Positions 56,016 to 64,000 of a stretch of 64,000 nucleotides of DNA are shown in pieces (the stretch's first letter is position 1; each line of letters opens with the position of its first letter). Made by a program: the position numbers and the translations under genes. The notes beneath the pieces are model-generated. The model made no database searches and was not told where the DNA came from. It saw only the letters and a program-made list of their open reading frames with translations. The stretch is from Lentinula raphanica (taxonomy: Eukaryota; Basidiomycota; Agaricomycetes; Agaricales; Omphalotaceae), in NCBI GenBank assembly GCA_027919835.1, contig JANVFP010000017.1, positions 992,001-1,056,000 of the forward strand. The letters are read 5' to 3'.

Positions 56016-56861
56016 AGCACAACCATAAAAGCCACAAAGGCTCGCGTTTCCTTTCCCCGTTTCAGAGCGTCTCTTCAAAACTCATCGCCGTCCTCTGTCT
56101 TGTATGATTCTATCGAAAGAAAAAAAATCTATCACTGATGAAAGCTCGTCCTTTGCCAATTCGGGATCGTCCATTTCCTCCTCGCATCTGCCACTGGTGA
56201 CTGAGGTCCTCTCTATTCCTCGCAGCTCCGATACGTGGAAACTCGAGCAAAAAGGACCACCACACCGACGGTCCACGGACCAAGGCCCTTCTCAATTTTC
56301 TCCAACAGGTTTGAACAGGTTTGAACTTTGGAAAGCAAGTTGACGTGAAGACTGGTCCGCAACATCTCCTCTTCTTCACTTGTTGCAACCTGTGCAAGTA
56401 CTGACTCGTCAGTCTACCATCGGCCACGGTGCTGGGTCTCAAAAGTTGAAACGCTTGGAACGTTGTCGAACAGTTCTTACATGAAGGGAAGCTGGGTTCG
56501 CATTCGAATGAGAAGGTGAACCATCGATTTCTTCTTCTCTCTCAGTTGTACTGATGTTCATTGCAATAGAGCAGGGCGGGGACTCGTGTTTATGGCCGCC
56601 GAACTGTATAGCAGATTAAACGCGATTCTTAACATCCATGCCCAAAAGAAGAAGGGGCGTTCCGATGAACAGATCTTGACCCGCCCGACCACCACCGAAA
56701 GATCATCGATGAGCTTCATAAGTGACAAACATCCTGAACCTGCTGCGACTCAACGTATATTTCGTTCCAACCTCAAACTTGAGAGAACTCTAATCCATAC
56801 ACAGGTTGGACAAGGTGCACTTGAAGTATTGCCAACAAGAATACTACCCGGAACTATGTAG
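56016..56861 (+). pseudogene. Family S relic S15
   Basis: CATAAAAGCC at 56024 and a decayed TTCAGAGCGTCTC box at 56061 are followed by a decayed signal-peptide region (GGATCGTCCATTTCCTCCTC, then GCATCTGCCACTGGTGACTG, then CGCAGCTCCGA). The frame is broken by stops from the start. The region 56540-56861 resembles exon 3 (the GCCGCCGAACTGTATAGC word matches S12) but has several stops. This is the most degraded full-length copy. Confidence 0.65.
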
Positions 56862-57560
56862 CGCTGTAGACATTGAGCAGGTTGAAATTTGCCTCAGAAC
56901 CTTATGGCCTAGGGTTTGACCGTAGAGCAAGTTGCAACCAATTCGTCTACAGAATCGCCAAGTACGAGACGAAGTTCGCGTTCTAGGAACTGCCCAGCTA
57001 ATTCTTTACAAATCGTCTCCGCATGTCGAACGCAAATAACTTTTCAGACAACGAACGCATGTGGAGAATGAGTCAATAATGTATGTATTGTGACCAACGA
57101 CGGATGGCTTATGGTGCGTAGCAGCGCATTAACGAGAAGCATACGCACTGATCACAATCTGCGCGCAAAACAGTGTCTTCATTTGACACAACATGCAATG
57201 TACTGCATGGTACGACCTCGTATGACCTGGAAGAAAACGCAAGCGACGCTGAGCGAAATCCCTTATTAGTAGCATCTCACACTGCTTCACGGATCACAAG
57301 GCTTAAATTCGAACTTGACCACAAGTATCCCTCAAGTCATTGGACCGACACCCAATCATCTTACATCGATTACATATGACGTGAGCGTCAAGAGACGTCT
57401 CGCCAACCAAGTCCTTGAGAGTTCACAAGTTTTCTTGAAACATGGCATATGCGCACAGGACGTTTCGGAGCATACCCCGTTCGGCGTCAAGGCGATGAAC
57501 GAAAATTTGAAATATCCCTCATCGCCCCGCTTCACCCCGCATGACCCCACAAGGAACATA
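56862..57560. other. Spacer between S15 and S16
   Basis: Contains the dispersed word GATCACAATCTGCGCG at 57150 and a diverged distal promoter module near 57478-57505 (CGTTCGGCGTCAAGGCGATG). No gene. Confidence 0.45.
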
Positions 57561-57607
57561 AATAAAAAGCCGCTGGGGATCACGTTTCCTTCCTCAGAGC
57601 TGGTCTC
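57561..57607 (+). promoter_or_regulatory. Core promoter of S16
   Basis: AATAAAAAGCC at 57561-57571 and CTCAGAGCTGGTCTC at 57593-57607. Confidence 0.62.
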
Positions 57608-57711
57608 CTTACAACGCATCGTTGAACCCTTTCCTCGTCTTGCCAATATCGATTGAAGCAAAGAGCCGTTCACTGACAAAAGCTCTTCCAACTACAAATT
57701 CCCTGTCCAAT

Positions 57712-59347
57712 ATGATTCGGCCCGGATCGCTCCTCTCCGTCCTTCGTTTTGGACTGGTCATCCTCTTTCTCGTATCCGCCATTTGTCCTCCCACTGAGGT
57801 TCTCGCTGCTCCAATCTCCGCTGAGATAGAAACTACATGCCTGGGCTTTTCCTGCTGGTTTGGATGCGCGGGAAATGGAAAGAAGAAAGATGGCGCGAAG
57901 GCTGACCCTTCATCTTCTGATGATGGTGCTTGTGCCCAACAGGTGCGCAATATAGCTTCTTCATCGTCTTCAGTCAGTACTGACGCTACAAAGGTTGTAA
58001 CTAATCCCCCTTCTCCTGCTCCCATGATCGCTGCCGTCCCTCAGACTCCGAAGACGGTCCAGCGGGATTCTTCTGGCGGTCCTAGTCATGGAGTTGGAGG
58101 CAAAGCGCATAACAAGAATCCCGACGATGTTCCTTCATCAAGAAAGCCCGGGGAAAAGGTCCAGAACGTTTTTTCTTTTTCTACCGGCGGTACTAACTTC
58201 CTTGAAGGTTAACAAGGTCCCTTCTTCTATCAAATCCGCTAACGGTGCTCAGGCTACACAAGAGGGGCTCCCACAAGAACGGCCTACACGACAGCAAGTC
58301 CTCTCTAAGGATAAACCTTCCAATTTGGTAAGTTCCAGATGAAAGGTCTACAACGTCGTCTCTTATGCAGGTACTGAACTCCTTCGAAGGATAAAGAGGC
58401 TACCGCCTCTTCCAAAGTCGCTGCCTTTAAGAAGGTCCGATTTGAGGATACAGGTAATCATGCTGCTTCATCGGTAAGTCCCTGACAACATGTTTACGAC
58501 CTCTCTCCAGCCGGTACTGACTCTTCTGAAGAATCCACCAGTCTCTTCTGTTGGTGCCCCTTCCCGTACCACGGATGAAGAAAAGCGTGTCCATTGGGCG
58601 GACGGCGTGAGGAATGTTCCTTCATCGGTAAGTCACGGACAAAAGCCCGTAATGTCTTTTCTTGAGCCCGGTGTTCTGACTCCTTTCAATTTTGATATCC
58701 CTTCTCCTGCTGCCGTCGGTGCCGGTACTACAAAAAAGGTCCAGCAGGGCTCTTCTGTTTCCCCTGCTGCTGGTCGCAGTGGAAAGAGGGTACATCCGGC
58801 TGGTGATATTATCACGTCGGTATGTGTGAAACACCTTGTTGGTTACATTCAGCTGATGTGAACTTTGACTGATCTCATTCTGCTACCAAGAAAAACCTTG
58901 GTGAAGGTGTCGCGAAAAATTCTGATGTGGAGTCGCAAGATCAACTGGTAAACCTTCTACCCTTCCTTTTCCACGATTGAAACTGATTGCTGACAGTTTA
59001 CTATCCGGGAGAATCGCCTAGTAGCAAAAATCGACAAACTTTATCAGGCGTATACAACACTTCCTGGAGCTTGGGACAAATGCAACACCGCGGAGAACCA
59101 GCCTGCCCTCATGAACAAAAACGCAGACAAGAACGTGAAGCTCCAGAAGTTTTGTTCCGAAAACCATGAGAAGATCGAAAATTTGTTGACAGAGGGCCAG
59201 TATGTTCGGGCTGCCTTAGTTCTGGATCGAAGGCGAAATTGGATGACTCTGACGCATCTCAATCTGGACCTGCATAAATTAACCGAAATCAGCGATTATT
59301 GTAACAAATTCGATATCAGCTCAGTATGTACCAGTTCAAAATTGTAA
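57712..59347 (+). CDS. Family S member S16, expanded to seven exons
   Basis: Exons 57712-58158, 58208-58327, 58390-58473, 58532-58627, 58739-58819, 58891-58947 and 58997-59347, all phase 0, give 411 residues. The signal peptide FGLVILFLVSAICPP ends near VLAA/PISA, followed by a Cys cluster (CLGFSCWFGCAG) as in S13. Exons 2-5 are Ser/Lys-rich and arose from repeated copying of one exon-intron unit: recurring TCATCG-GTAAGT donors and GGTACTGACTCCTTCGAAG branch-plus-acceptor words. The first copied donor is mutated (GGTAAG to AGAAAG), so a shifted donor at 58159 is inferred. The last exon has KFCSENHEKIENLLTEGQ to ISDYC, 48 residues between cysteines. Without splicing, intron 1 stops the frame at 58212. 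Confidence 0.68.
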
Positions 59348-59775
59348 ACCCAATGGAAATCCGAAATGTATCCAAAGCACACTACTTTTCGCGGAGTCGC
59401 TCTCTGTCGCTCCTCAAGAGTCTTCAAGTTTAGGAAAATACTAATAGTCGAGGCAAGCCTGTTAACCTGCCGCTCAATAACTCAGGCAGTGGAAACAACG
59501 GAGCTAAGTAGTAGTAGAAGTGGGAGTCGCAGTGAGAAAGACAACGGTTACACAAGTGACAAGGGCCTTTTCTTCTACGTACAGATGCTCCTAATTAGAA
59601 CTTGACGTTCTTACAATATTAGCACTATCATACATCATATAGAAAACCAAGTTGATATGCAAGGAAATAGTCAGATGCAGAAAACAAGTGAGAGAGAGAT
59701 GATGCATCCTGACAGAAGAGAAAGAAAGAAACATGAGTACACGCGTTTTGTCTGAACAACCGGGTCTGATTCTGG
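59348..59775. other. Convergent intergenic region
   Basis: 3' ends of S16 and BUD6 face each other across about 430 bp. There are short purine-rich runs and no gene. It marks the right boundary of the S array. Confidence 0.55.
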
Positions 59776-62751
59776 CTAGATCATATTCTCACCACCCATA
59801 GGTGAAATCTCCGTTGCACTACTCCCCGTAAACATCGCCTTCAAAGTCATATCATTCCTCTTCTGACGCACTCTCTCCGCCTCCTCGGCACCCCCAGTCA
59901 TCTTTAGCTTCTTCCCCGCGACAAAATCCGTCAACTCCCCAAGCATCTCATCTCCTCGACTGGCCAGCTCCTTCTGTCGATTCTTCTGACTCGCCTCGAT
60001 GGCCTTCATTCGCTTCTCAGGATCAATGGATGCGGTCCTGATCTCCATCATCACATTGCTCAGACTCTGCGAGCTGTCCTCTGGCGCTGGTGGTTTGAAT
60101 CCACGACCGTTGACTCGTCGTCCAGAGCCCGCGCTGCGAAGGTTGATAACCTGCTCCACATGTCCGTAGATTTCCACAACACCTTTGTGATCCTCGAGAA
60201 GATCGCCAAGGAACTCCTCTTGATGCGTCAAGAACTGTTGCTCCTCCACGATTTCCTGCAGCTCCTCTGCCCAAGTCTTCTTCCACATCGGTTTTATAGT
60301 CTTGATATGCTCTTTGATGCTCTCTAGCTCAGCAGCAGTATTATCCATGTCCTTCTTCACAGCTTTCAGGTGAAGCGCTTTCGGTATGATATGTCGCTTC
60401 AGAACATCGTCCTTGAGTGCCTCGACCGTGTCTTGCAATTTTTCGACTTCATTCAGAACGTTCTGCGTGCGCACATCCAGCTTCTGTTTGCCGGAGTCTA
60501 TGAAGGCCCTCGAACCACCTACGTTGGCACTCGCGAGCTGTTTCACGGATTGAGTTTGTGTGCGTAAAGTCCCCAGTGAGTCCTTAGTCTGCTTCATAAA
60601 CTCCGTGTAAAGCTGACGCATGACACCAAGATCCCTCCGTAGATTCTGGACTTCGTCAAATTGTGTTTTGAGGTCACCGACGACGCGACTAGAGTAGTCT
60701 GAGAGGACCGACCCTCCTGTCATTTGAGGTTGGAGTGTCTGACCGGTCATTTGCGGCATGATGGGATTAGGGGAAGCGGGTGCAGGGGATGATGGCGGAT
60801 GTTCGTTTGTGCCGCTGATGAAGCGTGATAACCGTCTGGCAACGGTCTGGAATTGTCTGTCGGTGGGTCGGTTAGGTGCAGGAGTACTCTCTGCAACTGG
60901 AGACGCGATGACGTTGGGAACATGGGAATGCCGGTGGTTAGATGATACCGCGGATCTCAGCTCCTTGATGTCCTGAGAAAGAGCTGAGATCTGGTTATCG
61001 ATATGTTGCTTGATTTGATCCAGAGCTGAATATCGAGATTCGAATGAGCAAGGGAGTCGAGGATACAATGAAGAAAACACGCACGTTCAATATTTAGAGA
61101 TAATAAACACTTCTCTTTCACCTCGTCCATATTTTCCAGTTCATACTGCACGCCGCTCGAAGGATCACGAATGTATATAGCAGGAAAGTTCACTTCGCCG
61201 GGGTTATAAGAAAACCTATCCACGAAAAGCATCCGCAGGGATGAGAAGGAAATCCCTGGTTCCAAAGAAGCCTTTTTAACCTCCCTGCCAAGCTGAAGGA
61301 ATACTGTCAGTTTAGAATCATGTTCCCGTTTGACATCTGGATCAGATGAATGAGTGGGAATAGGCACAGGCGATGAAGACGGCTCCGGTGATCTCGAAGG
61401 CGTCGAAGGGAGTGGAGGTATGGGTGGAGTGACAGTTTGACTGTCCGGAGTGGTTGGACGCGATCTCCAGCTTCCTTCTCTCGTCAAAGGAGGCGGAGGT
61501 GAAGCTTCCTCGTCGTCATCAACTTCAGTCAATACCGCGAGTTCTCCAGGTGTTAAGGCGGAGGAAACCGCCAATGAACGCCTGTTAGAGGGAGTCCGGG
61601 TTAAGTGGTCCCGGCTACCTACAACGGTCATTTTTTGAAACTGATAGGTAGAAAATCTCTTTGAAGCTCTCCTCTCCATTGTACCGCTCTTCTTCAAAGC
61701 CGCGAGTGAGCTAGCCATAGCTGGTGCTTGAGATTCATATAACGGAGGCGAATCTGGTGGTGGTGGCGGTGGAGGAAAGCCATTCGTCTGGGATGGCGGA
61801 TCATTGATCTGTTCAGGGTCGGGACTAGCAGGTTCGACGACAATGACGCTGGGAGGAGATACGGGTTTGTCCACCAGTGAATAACGCTTGACACTGGCTG
61901 GCACGGTAGGTACAGGAGGCGGTAACGATACAGGTTGTGGAGGAGGAGATGGAGTAGCCATAACCTCAGAGGGAGCAGGCTGTCGATTATCATATGGGTT
62001 AGGGAAATCGTTGGTTTCTGAGATTGGGGCTGCCTCTGCAATTTGGGGTGAAAATCCGCCCACAAAAGAATCAGTAGCTTGACTTGAGGAAGTATCTCGT
62101 CTTCGACTCGATGTACTTGCAGCACTTCGACGAGACGTACTATCCCGCTCATTCTCGCCGGTGCTGCGAGATACTTGTCTCCGATGTTTCGATGAACGAG
62201 AGGAGCGGGATTCGTGTTTGTCACTGCCAATTTGTCGATAGATTGATTGTTTACTACGAAGACCTTGCAGTAAGCCTGTGATGATTTGCCTCACAGTTGG
62301 AAGGTAATATTCGAGGTTTTCCGGGGTAGCATCTTCAGCTAGACACTGTTCCAGTACACCTCGCAAGTCATCTGGTACCGACATTAATTCGCTGCAATAT
62401 TGATCAGTTCAAGATGATAAAAGAGCCACAGATCACAGACGCACCTCATATCAATGTTGAAGGCACCGAACGCGGCCACAGCAGCGTTAAAATCATTCCC
62501 TAAACGCACATATACGTCGCTCACGTATGTTTCAGGGACTTCTGTCTTGCTCCATTGTGTAAGCGACTCCAGAAGCTGCTTGATTGCTACTAAAAGACGG
62601 GTGACTGCTGTCTCTACTGCAGGCTATATATGACGCAACGTGAGCGAAAAGTATAATCCCAGGATGATGTTGAACAACATACATTTGCAGTCCGTGTACT
62701 ACGCGAAGATGATGAAGATTGTCGACCATTGCTGTAGGAGGAGCTTGACAT
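59776..62751 (-). CDS. BUD6: Bud6/Aip3 actin-interacting polarity protein
   Basis: Polarisome component that binds actin monomers and formin tails at sites of polarised growth. Exons 62683-62751, 62445-62623, 61085-62391 and 59776-61025 encode 934 residues, as expected for filamentous fungi. The N-terminal domain reads VTRLLVAIKQLLESLTQW, then YVSDVYVRLGNDFNAAVAAF. A long Pro/Ser-rich disordered middle follows. The AIP3 core begins LTVFLQLGREVKKASLEPGI, FVDRFSYNPGEVNFPAIYIR, LDQIKQHIDNQISALSQDIK and continues through coiled coil (VQNLRRDLGVMRQLYTEFMK, VLNEVEKLQDTVEALKDDVL, WAEELQEIVEEQQFL). All family blocks are present, so the gene looks functional. Single-copy housekeeping gene at the right border of the S array. 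Confidence 0.93.
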
Positions 62752-63208
62752 TGTAGCCAAGTCAAAGAGTAGATGATTGTCGAAGCTGAAATGTGAAGAT
62801 TGAGGCGGTGAGGAGGAAGGACATAAATCGGTTTCTCGTGGAAGCCTCAAACACAAAAGCAAACTTCGAAAGATGGTATACGATGGTCTACGTGGGAACT
62901 ATCTTAGGCCGAGAGTAATGCCGAGAATCACACAACAATCTTCTCCAAGTTCAAACTTCAAATTGTACGATCATGATGTTGGATCAGTGAATAAAGGCTA
63001 AGCAGAGGAAGGACAAGCAAAGATGGCAAACTTGATCATGAGTAACTGATCCACCAACTCACGACCGGCTTCATCTTGTCAAAATTAAAAGTGGACACCG
63101 CATGTACGATTCTCGATCTTAGCCTGGACGCTCAGCTTGTGGTCGGTACAGACTGCGATAATTTTCGAATTGTCTACAACACCTGCCTAAGTTCTACCGA
63201 AGTAGTCC
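62752..63208. other. Upstream region of BUD6
   Basis: About 450 bp with no gene I can support. It presumably holds the BUD6 promoter and the 3' end of whatever lies to the right. A small plus-strand frame at 63076-63273 is not convincing. Confidence 0.45.
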
Positions 63209-63995
63209 TCAAAAACAATGTACTCGTTGGGAACGAAACCATTGGAAGCAACAGTGAAGGGGTCCGAATCTAACGCAACCCACTTTCAAGGGCCGCTTGG
63301 AGTCGTCAGCCGTGATGGAAGCACTGGCAGAGGGGTGGTATGCCGATACCATGCAACCATAAGCTGAGGAAGTGGTGGTGAGCAAGTAGTCCAAGCAGCA
63401 AAGAATAAGGTGCAAACTGACCGTCCGCGTCAAGAGTCTTTGCTCAGTGGCGGCAGTGTATCGTATGACATCAGTAGGGATAGTATATTCGATGGCCTTC
63501 CTCACTCCTGGGAGGATCCAAACAGAGGGATCGATCATCAGTAATGGTAGCAGCAGCTTCAACATGCCAGATCTCAAATCCTCGTCCTCAATCGATAAAA
63601 CGACGACCTAGATATGACGCTCGTCCAGGCAAATACAACAAATTCAATCATCCAGTGCATCGTTGGCAGAAGACGTGATTGACGGAGCGTTGAATTTCCC
63701 CGAAGTTGTAGCTCCGTAGGGAATGAATCGAGTAAAGCAGAGCCATCATCGTGGAATGCATCAACAAAGATTAAAATGAATACCTCAAATGCCTGAACCT
63801 CGTCCGAGTCCTTCTGATGAGGGAAGACAATCATCAACTTTGTGGCTTGAATTTCGCGAGATGATCAGTAGCACGTTTGCCATGAGTAGCAGCGATAACG
63901 GGCTCAACACTTTGGCCTATATCTTTGAGGTAGCAACCTTCCCAATGTTCCCAAAAGGTGGGATCCGTCCGGTCTGAATCAACAAGCTCGAAGCA
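63209..63995 (-). CDS. Possible partial multi-exon gene, unrecognised
   Basis: The minus strand shows exon-like open stretches: one from the right edge (FELVDSDRTDPTFWEHWEGC, then YLKDIGQSVEPVIAATHG), another around 63574-63837, and a third at 63209-63577 (VRKAIEYTIPTDVIRYTAAT, EQRLLTRTV). Possible GT-AG borders lie between them, but I could not build one unambiguous splice chain and recognise no family. The gene, if real, begins outside the window. Base composition is coding-like in the first stretch only. Confidence 0.3.
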
Positions 63996-64000
63996 AGCAA

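Overview
This window is nuclear DNA of a filamentous basidiomycete, most likely an agaricomycete. Genes are split by many short introns of about 45-70 bp with GTNNGT donors and CTNAC/TACTAAC-like branch sites, and lineage markers occur, notably a DUF6533 seven-helix protein and a DUF5745-type protein. No rRNA gene, tRNA gene or CRISPR array could be supported.

Layout. (1) 1-11.8 kb is ordinary gene space: the end of an acidic protein, a short-chain dehydrogenase, an HMG-box transcription factor, a DUF5745-type protein, a DUF6533 membrane protein and an F-box protein. (2) 12.0-20.2 kb is a head-to-tail array, all on the minus strand, of an unrecognised three-exon gene family, called family T here. 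Copies T1, T2 and T5 are intact. T3 has a frameshift, T4 is split by a 566-bp inverted-repeat transposon, T6 has lost the middle of its last exon, and there are several fragments. (3) 20.4-22.3 kb is an ethanolamine/cholinephosphotransferase. (4) 22.8-59.4 kb is a 36-kb array, all on the plus strand, of at least sixteen members of a second unrecognised family, called family S here. The usual design is three exons: signal peptide plus variable spacer, a short exon, and a helical domain with two cysteines 41-48 residues apart. Nine members look intact (S2, S3, S4, S6-S10, S13) and S16 has grown to seven exons; S1, S5, S11, S12, S14 and S15 are broken. The array also holds a hAT-like element, a captured plasma-membrane H+-ATPase pseudogene, an inverted phosphotransferase pseudogene, segmental duplications and a 15-bp minisatellite. 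(5) 59.8-62.8 kb is BUD6/AIP3, a polarity gene, followed by unresolved sequence.

Working picture. Two young tandem families are bracketed by single-copy housekeeping genes. Family S is predicted to be secreted. Its members share a conserved core promoter (a CATAAAA box followed about 30 bp later by an AGAGCTGGTCTC box) while their proteins diverge, which points to one expression programme for a fast-changing secreted repertoire. Dibasic sites in the spacer suggest Kex2-type maturation. Family T has no signal peptide, so it is probably intracellular; several members share their own upstream box. The functions of both families are unknown. The frequent pseudogenes, chimeric deletions and transposon insertions show that birth and death of copies is active.
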